Origin: Planococcus maitriensis
GTDB lineage: Bacteria; Bacillota; Bacilli; Bacillales_A; Planococcaceae
Direction of reading: 5' to 3'
Length of the DNA: 64,000 nt
Assembly: GCF_003289925.1 (NCBI RefSeq)
Contig: NZ_QLZQ01000001.1
Span: forward strand, 310,001 to 374,000
Positions 25,879-34,956 of this stretch are shown piece by piece (the first letter of the stretch is position 1; each line of letters begins with the position of its first letter). Under the pieces are notes generated by a model that was given only the letters and a program-made list of their open reading frames with translations, searched no databases and was not told the DNA's origin. Both the position numbers and the translations under genes were made by a program.

Positions 25879-25924
25879 ATAATGGAGCTGATGTGTGGAA
25901 ACCTTTCCTAGAGGAGGGCTTGAA

Positions 25925-26422
25925 TTGGGAAAAACACTTGCTGCGGCCGTACTGTTATCCGCTGCGTTGCTTATTATGGGCGCATGCAGCCCTTCACCTG
26001 CGGGTGGCGAGCCGAATCTCTTCGAGTATGAAGGGGCGGAAGTCGGGGATAATAGTGCCGTCGTCAACACCGTTATCCAGCTGCCGGGTGCGGAGAATTT
26101 TTCAGGAATAGAACTCGAGATTCAAGAACAGCCTTACGGAATCATCGTCTCTTATGATTGGGCGGAGGCTTCATTATCCGACAAGGAAACCGCGGCCCAT
26201 AATGCCACTTATTTGTTTGCGCTGATCGATAATGTCGATTGGGTCCAATTCGATTTCGATACAGGTACAAGCGTGGAGCAGTACCGGTTGACGAGAGAAC
26301 AATTGCAAGCTTGGCATGGCGTGGCAATGGCCGGAATTGATGATCAAAAGAAATTGGAAGAATTGCTCAGTGAGTCTTTGGGTAAAGAGCAAAAAATCGA
26401 AGAGCTATTTGCAGGGGCGTAA
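25925..26422 (+). CDS. DUF4825-like lipoprotein
   Basis: A 165-residue predicted lipoprotein: a short lysine-bearing n-region, a hydrophobic stretch and the lipobox LIMGAC with the lipidated cysteine at about residue 20, then an acidic extracellular domain. YEGAEVGDNSAVVNTVIQLPG and EIQEQPYGIIVSYDW resemble the DUF4825 family, role unknown. TTG 25925 is favoured because GAGGAGGG is six bases upstream and it gives a compact signal peptide; GTG 25895 would put ten extra residues ahead of it. It is 46 bases behind lipA and may be in the same unit. Confidence 0.7.
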   Translation: MGKTLAAAVLLSAALLIMGACSPSPAGGEPNLFEYEGAEVGDNSAVVNTVIQLPGAENFSGIELEIQEQPYGIIVSYDWAEASLSDKETAAHNATYLFALIDNVDWVQFDFDTGTSVEQYRLTREQLQAWHGVAMAGIDDQKKLEELLSESLGKEQKIEELFAGA

Positions 26423-26441
26423 AACCTTTATGCAAATAGAG

Positions 26442-26472
26442 AAAAGCAGCGGCATAATACCGCTGCTTTTTT
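26442..26472. terminator. Bidirectional terminator
   Basis: AAAAGCAGCGG pairs with CCGCTGCTTTT around a seven-base loop, between convergent genes. Confidence 0.9.
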
Positions 26473-26520
26473 GATGTTGTTGTTGAAAAGATTTCCCGGG
26501 AAATGGATAGAGGAAACCGG

Positions 26521-27738
26521 TTATTTTGCGATCTTTGCGACCTCCACAATCACTTGAGTCGCTTTTTCCATGTTTTCGGCGGAGATGAACTCGAATTTGC
26601 CGTGGTAGTTTTCGCCGCCTGTGAAGATATTCGGTGTCGGCAAGCCCATATAGGATAATTGGGATCCGTCTGTGCCGCCGCGTACAGGGATGATATCAGG
26701 AGATAGACCCAATGTTTTCATCGCTTGCTCGGCTTGGTCGACGATTTCCATTACCGGCTCGATTTTCTCGCGCATATTATAGTACTGGTCCTCGAGCTCG
26801 AGTTTGATCGCTTGTTCCCCGAATTCTTTTTGCAATTCGGCCGCGACTTGTTCCATATGGCGCTTTTTCGCTTCGAATTTGCCCTTGTCGAAATCACGCA
26901 CAATGTACTGAAGCACTGCTTGTTCGACAGAACCATTGAAATTGTTCAAATGGATAAAGCCTTCGTAGCCTTCCGTTTTCTCCGGCACTTCATCAGACGG
27001 CATTTCCGCCTGGAAGCGTGTCGCGACCGTGATGGCATTGACCATCTTGTCCTTTGCGGAACCGGGATGGACGCTTGTTCCGTGAACAGTCAATTTTGCG
27101 CTCGCGGCATTGAAGCTTTCGTATTGAAGCTCCCCGAGCGGGCCGCCGTCCATCGTATAAGCATAGTCGGCACCGAAACGCGCGACATCGAATTTATGCG
27201 GGCCGCGGCCGATTTCCTCGTCCGGCGTGAAGCCGACGCGGATTTTGCCGTGTTCGATTTCAGGGTGTCCGATCAAATATTCCATCGCCGTCATGATTTC
27301 GGCAATTCCCGCTTTATTGTCGGCACCGAGCAAAGTCGTGCCGTCTGTCGTGATCAAAGTATGGCCGACGTAATTCTGCAAGGCCGGGAAATCAGCCGTT
27401 TTCATCGTCACTTTGTCGTTTAGCGGAATGTCTTTCCCGTTGTAATTTTCGACGCGCTGCGGGTTGACGCCTTTTCCGGTGTAATCGGTTGCCGTATCGA
27501 CATGTGCCAGAAAGCCGATGACAGGGCGCTGTTCTTCAGTATTTGCCGGCAAGGTGCCGAATAAATAGCCGTGATCGTCCACTTCAACTTCCTCCAAGCC
27601 GATGTTCTTCATTTCTTTTTCCAATTCAGCGAGTAAATCCCATTGCCCCGGTGTAGAGGGAGTTGCGTCATTTTCGAAATCGGATTGCGTGTCGATTTTG
27701 GCGTAGCGAATCAGGCGTTCGATCAAGTTTTCGATCAT
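26521..27738 (-). CDS. pepT: Peptidase T (tripeptidase)
   Basis: A 405-residue M20B zinc aminopeptidase that removes the N-terminal residue of tripeptides in the cytoplasm. Metal ligands and catalytic residues sit in [32 protein letters not shown] and [14 protein letters not shown]; the substrate-binding [11 protein letters not shown] is near the C-terminus. Length is normal. GGAGGCTC precedes the ATG on the minus strand. Upstream lies the repeat-like element at 27.8 kb. Confidence 0.95.
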   Translation of the reverse strand: MIENLIERLIRYAKIDTQSDFENDATPSTPGQWDLLAELEKEMKNIGLEEVEVDDHGYLFGTLPANTEEQRPVIGFLAHVDTATDYTGKGVNPQRVENYNGKDIPLNDKVTMKTADFPALQNYVGHTLITTDGTTLLGADNKAGIAEIMTAMEYLIGHPEIEHGKIRVGFTPDEEIGRGPHKFDVARFGADYAYTMDGGPLGELQYESFNAASAKLTVHGTSVHPGSAKDKMVNAITVATRFQAEMPSDEVPEKTEGYEGFIHLNNFNGSVEQAVLQYIVRDFDKGKFEAKKRHMEQVAAELQKEFGEQAIKLELEDQYYNMREKIEPVMEIVDQAEQAMKTLGLSPDIIPVRGGTDGSQLSYMGLPTPNIFTGGENYHGKFEFISAENMEKATQVIVEVAKIAK

Positions 27739-27817
27739 GGTAGAGCCTCCTATGTATGTAATGACTACATTTTAACACGAAATTCGAAATACATAGAAAA
27801 ACCTCGAAAGCCTTTCA

Positions 27818-27945
27818 AGTTACGTTCCAGCCGGACGCTTTCCGCGGGCACGGCCTCAGCCGCTTCGTCGCTGACGCTCCTGCAGAGTCTTCGGCTCGCG
27901 CTGGTCCCGCAGGAGTCGCCGGCTTGCACTCCACTAGCGTCGAAT
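27818..27945. repeat. Candidate dispersed REP-like intergenic element
   Basis: A GC-rich, non-coding island of about 125 bases in an AT-rich gap. CTCCTGC (about 27870) can pair with GCAGGAG (about 27910), and GCCGGA/CGCGGG on the left mirrors CCCGC/GCCGGC on the right. The wording (GCTTTCCGCGGGC, CTTCGTCGCTGACGCTCCTGC, CCCGCAGGAGTCGCCGGC, TTGCACTCCA) resembles a dispersed intergenic repeat I associate with many Bacillaceae and Planococcaceae genomes. Only one copy is in this window. Confidence 0.55.
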
Positions 27946-28040
27946 AATTATTTATTCAACTCGCTTTTATTTTTCATTAGAATTAACTAGGATATTAAAT
28001 AATTTGTAAATGAAAAGCTATGACTTCCTTAACACCTCTA

Positions 28041-28068
28041 AAAAACCAGCGCAGGGGCGCTGGTTTTT
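28041..28068 (-). terminator. Terminator of the metNIQ-amidohydrolase unit
   Basis: AAAAACCAGCGC and its complement GCGCTGGTTTTT with a four-base loop; it overlaps the last codon of the amidohydrolase gene. Confidence 0.85.
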
Positions 28069-29272
28069 AATCTTGTTGTTTGGTGGCAAGTGACCGGATA
28101 TGGGCTTGCTTGACTTGCGCCAATAACGCGTGTTCAGTCAGCAAACGGTAACCTGTTTGCGCCAATGCTTTGGCGCCTTTGATCAAGGCTTCATCGCCTG
28201 CTTTCGAACGGGCGGCTTCCCGGAATTCTTCGGTATGGGCAATGAGGCTTTCGGGTCCGATTTTGATATAGCCGTGGGCAGTCGGCACTTCATAGCTGAT
28301 ATTGCCGGCATCGGTCGAACCGAGCCCGGAAATGCGCGAAGCGGCTACTGTGTCGCCTAGTGTTTCAAGTTCGGCTTTTAGGATTTCATCGAGCTCAGGC
28401 GTGACAACAAGATCCTTCACTTCATTCTGGAAACGTTCGATTTCGACACGGGCACCTGTTGCAAGGGCAGCGCCTTCAGCGATGGCACGCACTTTTTTCG
28501 CCGTCTCGGAGGTCTTTTTCCAAGAATCTCCGCGGATGTAGAAGCGGGCAGAGGCGTATTCCGGAATGATATTCGGCGCGTCGCCTCCGTGCGTGATGAT
28601 GCCATGCACCCGTGCATCATCCGGTAATTGTTGGCGAAGGGCATTGATGCCGTTGAACAATTGAAGCACGGCATCGAGTGCATTGATGCCTTTTTCAGGA
28701 GACCCGGCAGCATGGGCCGGCTTGCCGTAGAAATGAAAACTCAGCGGGTCGACGGCGAGCGAAGGGCCTGTAACCGCCGAGTTTCCAGACGGGTGAAGCA
28801 TCAATGCGGCATCGATTTTTTCGAGAAGTCCGTGTTTGACGAAACTTCCTTTCGCGCTGCCATTCGGCCCGCCTTCTTCAGCGGGGGTGCCGAGGACGAC
28901 GACGCGCCCGCCGGTCAATTCCAAGGTTTTACTGAGCGCAATCGCGGCTGCAACACTGGTCGTGCCGATAATATTGTGCCCACATGCATGCCCGATGCCC
29001 GGCAAGGCGTCGTATTCAGCAAGAAACGCGACGGTCGGTCCAGGCTTTTGGCTGTCGCGGACTGCGTAAAAAGCGGTGTGGTGGCCAGCGACACCGTATT
29101 CAACCTGGAATCCCGCTTCTTCAAGCAATCCGGTCAACAGTCCGCTCGCGAACACTTCTTCGTTGCCGATTTCCGGATTTTCATGGATGGCATGGCTGAT
29201 GCGTAAATACTGTGCACGGTTCTTGTCGATCGATTCCGTAATTGTCTCGCGCGCTTCGCTAATGATGGTCAT
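28067..29272 (-). CDS. M20-family amidohydrolase linked to methionine uptake
   Basis: A 401-residue M20D metal-dependent amidohydrolase of the aminobenzoyl-glutamate/N-acyl-amino-acid hydrolase type: EIGNEE, LAEYDALPGIGHACGHNIIGTTSVAAA, GTPAEEGGPNGSAKG and the late TDAGNISYEVPTAHGYI hold the usual metal ligands. GAGGGGG is eight bases before ATG 29272. It sits 65 bases behind metQ on the same strand with no terminator between, so it should answer to the S-box. A role in releasing methionine from an imported N-acyl or dipeptide form is inferred from this position. Confidence 0.85.
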   Translation of the reverse strand: MTIISEARETITESIDKNRAQYLRISHAIHENPEIGNEEVFASGLLTGLLEEAGFQVEYGVAGHHTAFYAVRDSQKPGPTVAFLAEYDALPGIGHACGHNIIGTTSVAAAIALSKTLELTGGRVVVLGTPAEEGGPNGSAKGSFVKHGLLEKIDAALMLHPSGNSAVTGPSLAVDPLSFHFYGKPAHAAGSPEKGINALDAVLQLFNGINALRQQLPDDARVHGIITHGGDAPNIIPEYASARFYIRGDSWKKTSETAKKVRAIAEGAALATGARVEIERFQNEVKDLVVTPELDEILKAELETLGDTVAASRISGLGSTDAGNISYEVPTAHGYIKIGPESLIAHTEEFREAARSKAGDEALIKGAKALAQTGYRLLTEHALLAQVKQAHIRSLATKQQD

Positions 29273-29337
29273 GTGATCGTCCCCCTCAAATGAAATTTCT
29301 TTTTTTAACGGCATGCAACTGCAGTTCGTTCGTTTAT

Positions 29338-30171
29338 TTATTTGTAGTCGACTAATTCTTCAACTGAAACGAAAGTCGGGATTTGAGCGCCTTCTGTATG
29401 CTCGATGACAAATTCAGCTGTATCTTCTTCCTGGTACAATTCGACGATGCGCTGATACGCTTCGTTATCTTCTTCGCCAGCTTGTGCGGCGATCAGGTTG
29501 ATATAAGGTTTTGCCGTATCGCTTTCACGGGCAATCGGATCTTCTGTCGGGTTCAAGCCTGCGTCGACTGCGATGCCGTTATTGACGATGGAAGCAGCGA
29601 CGTCAGCCATAGCGCGAGGCGTATGGGCGGAAGTCATCGGGACAACTTCGATATTTTTCGGGTTGTCGATGATGTCTTCTTCCGTTCCGGTCAACCCGGC
29701 ATCGTCGGATAACGTGATGAGCCCGGATTCATCGAGCAGGAGCAATGCACGGCCCATGTTGGTCGCTTCGTTCGGCATTGCGATTTGTGCGCCTTCGGGA
29801 AGTTCTTCGATCGATTCGTATTTATCGGAATACAAGCCCATCGGTGCAATGACGGTAGAGCCGATCGGCACGATGTCGACATTATGCTCTTCGACAAACT
29901 CATCGAAATAAGAGATGGTCTGGAAAGCATTCAAGTCAAGTTCGCCTTCAGCGAGTGCCAAGTTCGGCGCAACATAATCCGAGAAGGTGATGATATCGAG
30001 CTCGATGCCTTCTTTAGCGGCTTTGTCGCCGACATAATCCCAGATCGTCGTGTCCGATCCGCTGATGCCTAGTGTCACTTTCGTTGTTTCGCCGGCTGAA
30101 CTATCGTTTCCGCAAGCGGTAAGGAGTGTAGCCAATCCGGCTGTTGCTAAAAGTGCTGTCAGTTTTTTCAT
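29338..30171 (-). CDS. metQ: Methionine ABC transporter substrate-binding lipoprotein
   Basis: A 277-residue NlpA/MetQ-type lipoprotein. The signal peptide MKKLTALLATAGLATLL ends in the lipobox LTAC; the mature part binds methionine outside the membrane. GISGSDTTIWDYV, the TIS YFDEF segment and ANIPMNEATNMGRALLLL-like stretch are typical. GGAGGA precedes ATG 30171 (upstream in-frame start at 30186 covers that site). Third gene of metN-metI-metQ. Confidence 0.92.
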   Translation of the reverse strand: MKKLTALLATAGLATLLTACGNDSSAGETTKVTLGISGSDTTIWDYVGDKAAKEGIELDIITFSDYVAPNLALAEGELDLNAFQTISYFDEFVEEHNVDIVPIGSTVIAPMGLYSDKYESIEELPEGAQIAMPNEATNMGRALLLLDESGLITLSDDAGLTGTEEDIIDNPKNIEVVPMTSAHTPRAMADVAASIVNNGIAVDAGLNPTEDPIARESDTAKPYINLIAAQAGEEDNEAYQRIVELYQEEDTAEFVIEHTEGAQIPTFVSVEELVDYK

Positions 30172-30260
30172 GATGAAATCCTCCAATGTGTTTTTAAAAT
30201 AGTGGTGCTGACGAATAAATAAATCGCTTTATTGAATTTGATTGACGTGCATAAAAGAAC

Positions 30261-30911
30261 TTAGCTCCGGCGCACTCTGCGGGACATGAGGTTGCCGAGT
30301 GATTGGACGCCTTGGACAAGGACGACCAGAATGGCGACAGTCAAGAGCATGACCAATGTGTCGAAGCGCTGATAGCCGTAAGTAATGGCCAAGTCGCCGA
30401 GCCCGCCGCCACCGATCGCACCGGCCATGGCGGATGCGCCGATCAAGCCGACGATGGCGATGGTCAATGCCAGGACAAGGGAGCTGAGCGCTTCTGGGAT
30501 AAGGAAGCGGAAAATGATCTGGCCGGGAGAAGCGCCCATCGCCTGGGCTGCTTCGATGACGCCTTTATCAACTTCAAGCAATGAGTTTTCGATAAGGCGG
30601 GCGATATACGGCCCTGCGTAAAATACCAATGGAACGATGGCGGCGGCCGTGCCGATCGATGTGCCGACAATGACGCGCGTCAATGGAATGATGGCGACCA
30701 TCAAGATGATGAACGGAACCGAGCGGAATATATTAATGACGATGTTCAATACGTTAAATACGGCTTCATTTTCGAGCAGGTGGCCCTTTCTCGTGACGAC
30801 CAGCAAGATGCCAAGCGGCAAGCCGATGAATAGTGAGAAAACGAATGATGCACCCGTCATGTAAAGTGTCTCCCATAAAGCTTCTAAAATTTGCGATTGA
30901 TCAACCTGCAT
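30261..30911 (-). CDS. metI: Methionine ABC transporter permease
   Basis: A 216-residue inner-membrane permease with five membrane segments and the EAA loop EAAQAMGASPGQIIFRFLIPEA that docks on the ATPase. GAIGGGGLGDLAITYGYQRF is the well-known MetI C-terminal stretch. The ATG region overlaps the end of metN by 11 bases, so translation is coupled. Confidence 0.95.
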   Translation of the reverse strand: MQVDQSQILEALWETLYMTGASFVFSLFIGLPLGILLVVTRKGHLLENEAVFNVLNIVINIFRSVPFIILMVAIIPLTRVIVGTSIGTAAAIVPLVFYAGPYIARLIENSLLEVDKGVIEAAQAMGASPGQIIFRFLIPEALSSLVLALTIAIVGLIGASAMAGAIGGGGLGDLAITYGYQRFDTLVMLLTVAILVVLVQGVQSLGNLMSRRVRRS

Positions 30912-31932
30912 GTTGCTGAACCTCCTCTACTTGAATATTGTCGTTTCGGATTGAGGCGAGTGCCCGGTCGATTTCTGCGGGTGCGCCGTCGAACTCGACA
31001 ATCAAGTTGCCGTATGGAATGCCTTGGAGTTCTGTAATGTTACCGAACAGCACATTCAAATCGAGCTGGAATTCACGCGATACTCTTGACATGAATGGTT
31101 GGCCGACTGAATTCCCGGTAAACTGCACACGGTATATTGGCCGGGTGCCGTCGTTATAACGGATCTGCTCAAGCAGCGAATCCGGCAATTCGTCGTTCAT
31201 GACAGAACGGACGAAACGCTTTGTCGTCGCGTGCTGAGGATTGGTGAACACTTCAAACACGCTGCCTTGCTCGATGACGCGGCCTTCTTCAAGCACGGCC
31301 ACTTTGTCGCAAATTTCCCTGATAACGCCCATTTCGTGAGTGATGAGTAAGATGGTGATATTGTATTCCTGGTTGATGCGGCGCAGTAGATCCAGTATGG
31401 ACTGAGTCGTCTGCGGGTCGAGTGCTGAGGTTGCTTCATCGCACAGCAATATCGAAGGGTTCGTTGCGAGTGCTCTCGCAATGCCAATGCGCTGCTTTTG
31501 CCCGCCGGACAATTGATCCGGGTATTTTTTCGCTTGGTCGGCAAGCCCGACAAAATCCAAAAGTTCCGCCACTTTCCGGTCGACTTCCGCTTTTGGGGTC
31601 TTGGCCAGGAGCAGCGGCATCGCGATATTATGGTGCACTGTTTTGGAGTTCAGCAAATTGAAATGCTGGAAGATCATGCCGATGTCTTTTCGCGTATCGC
31701 GGATTTTGCGTGCGCTCAAAGTGGAAATATCTTCTCCGTGGATGAGCACGCGTCCTTGCGACGGCCGCTCGAGCAAATTCACCGTGCGGATCAATGAGCT
31801 TTTCCCCGCGCCGCTAAATCCGATGACGCCGTAAATTTCGCCGGTCTCGACGGTCAAATCGATGCCATTGAGTGCATGGACTTGCTGCTTGCCGGATACG
31901 TAAGTTTTCTTGACTGCTTCAAATTGAATCAT
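30901..31932 (-). CDS. metN: Methionine ABC transporter ATP-binding protein
   Basis: A 343-residue ABC ATPase: Walker A GFSGAGKSSL, Q-loop, signature LSGGQKQRIGIARAL, Walker B ILLCDEATSALD, switch ITHEMG, and a C-terminal NIL domain (from about 260) that senses methionine and blocks uptake when it is abundant. AGGAGGG lies before the ATG. It is the first gene behind a minus-strand S-box riboswitch. Confidence 0.96.
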   Translation of the reverse strand: MIQFEAVKKTYVSGKQQVHALNGIDLTVETGEIYGVIGFSGAGKSSLIRTVNLLERPSQGRVLIHGEDISTLSARKIRDTRKDIGMIFQHFNLLNSKTVHHNIAMPLLLAKTPKAEVDRKVAELLDFVGLADQAKKYPDQLSGGQKQRIGIARALATNPSILLCDEATSALDPQTTQSILDLLRRINQEYNITILLITHEMGVIREICDKVAVLEEGRVIEQGSVFEVFTNPQHATTKRFVRSVMNDELPDSLLEQIRYNDGTRPIYRVQFTGNSVGQPFMSRVSREFQLDLNVLFGNITELQGIPYGNLIVEFDGAPAEIDRALASIRNDNIQVEEVQQHAG

Positions 31933-32001
31933 GGTGTCCCTCCTGTGGCTGCAAATAACGATTCGAATGAGTGCGAACGAACACTTTCTTGAAATAACAA
32001 C

Positions 32002-32043
32002 AAAAAGCCCTCTTTTTTCTTGTCCACAAGAAAAAAGAGGGCT
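32002..32043 (-). terminator. S-box terminator ahead of metN
   Basis: A perfect 19-bp stem with TCCA loop (minus strand GAGCCCTC to GAGGGC) running into TTTTT; it is the off-state of the riboswitch. Confidence 0.92.
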
Positions 32044-32066
32044 CCAAAATATGAAACCATCTCATT

Positions 32067-32175
32067 CTCATCTTCCAAATGCTAAAGCATTTGCAGGAAT
32101 TAGCACAGTTTTCACGGATTTGCGAATCTGCTGCCGAAACGTCATAGGGCCTGTCCCTCGATTTCTCTGGATAAG
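32067..32175 (-). ncRNA. SAM-I (S-box) riboswitch of metNIQ
   Basis: Read on the minus strand: CTTATCC-AGAG opening P1, GAGGGACAGGCCCTATGA, GGCAGCA, GTGCTAATTCC and closing GATGAG. This is a SAM-I core followed by a terminator. The usual GGCAACC is GGCAGCA here, a mild departure from consensus. Binding of SAM should stop transcription before metN. Confidence 0.88.
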
Positions 32176-32208
32176 AAAGTGATGTAAGCTATTCAATTCG
32201 TGATTCCT

Positions 32209-32237
32209 ACTCTATTTCGAAATAGCGAAAAAGTCAA
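32209..32237 (-). promoter_or_regulatory. Sigma-A promoter of metNIQ
   Basis: Minus strand TTGACT (32237-32232), 17 bases, TAGAGT (32214-32209). The perfect 14-base palindrome CTATTTCGAAATAG (32212-32225) overlaps the -10 and spacer. Confidence 0.65.
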
Positions 32238-32306
32238 CAGCTTTCACGTAATTTTTTTTCGGAAGATGAGTTACTTATAGTAGTTAAAATTTTTAGAAAA
32301 ATACAC

Positions 32307-32336
32307 TTGACTTTATCAGGCGATGTCCCCTATACT
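32307..32336 (+). promoter_or_regulatory. Sigma-A promoter of metYX
   Basis: TTGACT (32307-32312), 18 bases, TATACT (32331-32336), about 30 bases before the S-box. Confidence 0.7.
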
Positions 32337-32364
32337 TTTCCTCAAGCAAAAAAATAACTGAATA

Positions 32365-32479
32365 CTCTTATCACGAGAGGCGGAGGGAATAGGCCCTATG
32401 ATGCCCGGCAACCGACAGACACATGTCTGGAAAGGTGCTAAATCCTACAGCGCGCATTTGCGTCGCTGAAAGATAAGAG
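32365..32479 (+). ncRNA. SAM-I (S-box) riboswitch of metYX
   Basis: P1 CTCTTATC (32365-32372) pairs with GATAAGAG (32472-32479); between are GAGAGGCGGAGGGA, GGCCCTATGATGCCCGGCAACC and GGTGCTAAATCC, all canonical. Confidence 0.97.
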
Positions 32480-32498
32480 GAGGCAAATCCGTATATGA

Positions 32499-32528
32499 CG
32501 GCCCTCTTCTTTCTGAAGAGGGTCTTTT
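32499..32528 (+). terminator. S-box terminator ahead of metY
   Basis: GGCCCTCTTC pairs with GAAGAGGGTC and runs into five T. The left arm can instead pair with AAGAGGAGGC at the end of the aptamer (antiterminator). Confidence 0.88.
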
Positions 32529-32578
32529 TATGTCCTCCTCAAACCGAAAAAACTACCAGAAAACAGGAGGAATTGACA

Positions 32579-33868
32579 ATGACAAACTTCAAACCAGAAA
32601 CTCTTCTATTACACGGCGGGCAAGAACCGGATCCGGTCACAGGATCGCGAGGCGTGCCGGTCCATAAAACGACTTCCTATGTATTCAAGGATACAGAACA
32701 TGCACAAAACCTGTTCGGTTTGAAAGAAGCGGGCAATATCTATTCGCGTATCATGAACCCGACAGTTGATGTATTCGAACAGCGCGTCGCACTTCTGGAA
32801 GGTGGAACTGCTGCAGTGGCACTATCTTCGGGGATGGCAGCCATCGCTTTCTCTATCTTGAATATTGCTGAAGCGGGAGACGAAATCATTGCTGACAGCA
32901 ACCTTTACGGAGGCACTTATAACTTATTCGCCAATACCTTGCCGCGCTATGGCATCACGACGAAATTCGTCGATGCGACGGAGCCCGAAAATTTCCGGGC
33001 TGCGATTACCGATAAAACGAAAGCGTTCTTTGGTGAAGTTATCGGAAACCCGAGCCTGAATGTCTTCGACGTCGAACGCGTGGCGGACATTGCCCATGAG
33101 AATGGCATCCCTCTATTGATCGATAACACGTTTGCCTCCCCGTTTGTCAGCAACCCGATCGAATTCGGGGCAGACGTTGTCATCCATTCGGCAACGAAGT
33201 GGATCGGCGGACACGGTACGACAATCGGCGGCGTAGCCGTTGATGCCGGGCGTTTCAATTGGGATAACCCGCGCTTCCCGAACTATACACAGCCGGATGA
33301 AACATACCACGGCATCCGCTTCGGAATCGACGTGCCGGAAGCAGCCTTTGCAACGAAGCTGCGTGTCCAGCTATTGCGTGATTTCGGCCCCACTTTAAGT
33401 GCGGACAGTGCACACGCCCTTCTTCAAGGCTTGGAAACATTGCATTTACGGATTCCACGGCATGCAAGCAACGCACAGAAGATTGCCGAATACTTAGAGG
33501 GCCATCCTCAAGTCGAATGGGTGAATTACATTGGCCTCGAAGGCCATCCTTCAAAAGAACTTGCGGATAAATACTTGAAAGACAGCTACGGGTCGATCGT
33601 CAACTTCGGCATCAAAGGCGGAAGGGAAGCCGGACGCAAAGTCATTGACGGCATCAAGCTATGGTCTCACGTGGCGAATGTCGGCGATGCGAAATCATTG
33701 ATCATCCACCCGGCTTCGACCACACACCAGCAATTGACAGCGGAAGAACTGAAAAACAGCGGCGTTACGGAAGAATTGATCCGCTTGTCTGTAGGATTGG
33801 AAAACCATGAAGATTTAATCGCTGATTTGGAGCAAGCAATCCAAGCGGCAGTACTCGAGAACGCGTAA
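32579..33868 (+). CDS. metY: O-acetylhomoserine sulfhydrylase (aminocarboxypropyltransferase)
   Basis: PLP enzyme making homocysteine from O-acetylhomoserine and sulfide. The 429-residue Cys/Met-metabolism fold shows YSRIMNPTVDVFEQRVALLEGG, ALSSGMAAI, the LLIDNTFASPF aspartate and SATKWIGGHGTTIGG with the PLP lysine. The start is ATG 32579, with AGGAGG eight bases upstream; an ATG at 32495 lies inside the riboswitch terminator and is not used. With metX it forms the direct sulfhydrylation route, both under the S-box. Confidence 0.95.
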   Translation: MTNFKPETLLLHGGQEPDPVTGSRGVPVHKTTSYVFKDTEHAQNLFGLKEAGNIYSRIMNPTVDVFEQRVALLEGGTAAVALSSGMAAIAFSILNIAEAGDEIIADSNLYGGTYNLFANTLPRYGITTKFVDATEPENFRAAITDKTKAFFGEVIGNPSLNVFDVERVADIAHENGIPLLIDNTFASPFVSNPIEFGADVVIHSATKWIGGHGTTIGGVAVDAGRFNWDNPRFPNYTQPDETYHGIRFGIDVPEAAFATKLRVQLLRDFGPTLSADSAHALLQGLETLHLRIPRHASNAQKIAEYLEGHPQVEWVNYIGLEGHPSKELADKYLKDSYGSIVNFGIKGGREAGRKVIDGIKLWSHVANVGDAKSLIIHPASTTHQQLTAEELKNSGVTEELIRLSVGLENHEDLIADLEQAIQAAVLENA

Positions 33869-33880
33869 GGAGGGATTCGG

Positions 33881-34900
33881 ATGACGACAGTATCCATCGG
33901 CCAGCTGAAACTTGAATCAGGCCAACTACTGCCCGAAGTGGAATTGGCGTATGAACGTGCCGGGGAAAGTTCTGCGCCGGCGATTCTGGTTTGCCACGCG
34001 CTGACGGGCGATCAATACGCAGTGGGAACTGCGGATCAACCGGGCTGGTGGGCAGGGCTGATCGGACCGGGAAAAGCGGTGGATACCGGGCAGTTCCAAG
34101 TCATCACGTTCAATGTGCTCGGGGGCTGTAGCGGCTCGACAGGCCCGCTTTCGATCAATCCGGAAACGGGTGAGCCTTACCGTGCGGCATTTCCTGAACT
34201 GACCATAAGGGATATGGTGAAAGCGGAGCGGAAAGCTTTGGAAGCATTGGGCATCGATCATTTGGCAGCGGTGATCGGCGGTTCTCTCGGCGGCATGAAA
34301 ACACTGGAATGGGCGCGGCTATACCCCGGATTTTTGGATACGGCGATTACACTAGCCGTGACACCGTATTACGGGGATTATGGTGTGGCGTTCAATCATA
34401 TCGGCATCCAAGCGATCGAGAACGATCCGGAGTTCCAGTCAGGCAATTATCGCCCGGGAACCCGGCTGAAAGGGTTTGAAATCGCCCGGATGGCCGGGAT
34501 GGTGACATACCGGAGCAGCCAGTTATTCAATGGGCGCTTCGGCCGTGCGCGCTGCGGAGAGGATTTCGAGGTTCAATCCTATTTGGATTACCAAGGGCGC
34601 AAATTGGCAGGGCGCTTTGATCCGAACAGCTACCTCGTTTTACTGAAAGCCATGAATACACACGATGTGGAAGAGGCGGAACTAGCCACTGAACTGCTCT
34701 CGATTTCTTATAGCCACGATCTATTGTATCCAGGGGAATTGATGATTCCTTGGGTCGAAAGCCAACCGAATGCCAAATGGGAGAAAATCGAAACTGATTT
34801 TGGCCACGACGGGTTCTTGGTGGAATTCGAAAAATGGGCACATCACGTACAGGCTCAACTGCAGAAAACGGTGAATACCAAAAGCCGCGTATTAGCATAA
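33881..34900 (+). CDS. metX: Homoserine O-acetyltransferase
   Basis: Alpha/beta-hydrolase-fold enzyme that acetylates homoserine from acetyl-CoA, feeding metY. A 339-residue protein with VCHALTGDQYA (oxyanion region), NVLGGCSGSTGP, the nucleophile GGSLGGMKTLEWA, and C-terminal DLLYPGE and GHDGFLVE with the Asp and His. GGAGGG is eight bases before ATG 33881, 12 bases behind metY. Confidence 0.95.
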   Translation: MTTVSIGQLKLESGQLLPEVELAYERAGESSAPAILVCHALTGDQYAVGTADQPGWWAGLIGPGKAVDTGQFQVITFNVLGGCSGSTGPLSINPETGEPYRAAFPELTIRDMVKAERKALEALGIDHLAAVIGGSLGGMKTLEWARLYPGFLDTAITLAVTPYYGDYGVAFNHIGIQAIENDPEFQSGNYRPGTRLKGFEIARMAGMVTYRSSQLFNGRFGRARCGEDFEVQSYLDYQGRKLAGRFDPNSYLVLLKAMNTHDVEEAELATELLSISYSHDLLYPGELMIPWVESQPNAKWEKIETDFGHDGFLVEFEKWAHHVQAQLQKTVNTKSRVLA

Positions 34901-34910
34901 ACCTGTGCAT

Positions 34911-34947
34911 AAAAAAGATCGGAGCCGTTTCGGCTCCGATCTTTTTT
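34911..34947. terminator. Bidirectional terminator
   Basis: AAAAAAGATCGGAGCCG and its perfect complement around TTT, between convergent metX and the excisionase-like gene. Confidence 0.93.
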
Positions 34948-34956
34948 TGCGTTTCG

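Noticed and set aside
32495..32578. Upstream ATG extending metY
   Set aside because: The codons lie inside the S-box terminator; the AGGAGG before ATG 32579 sets the start.
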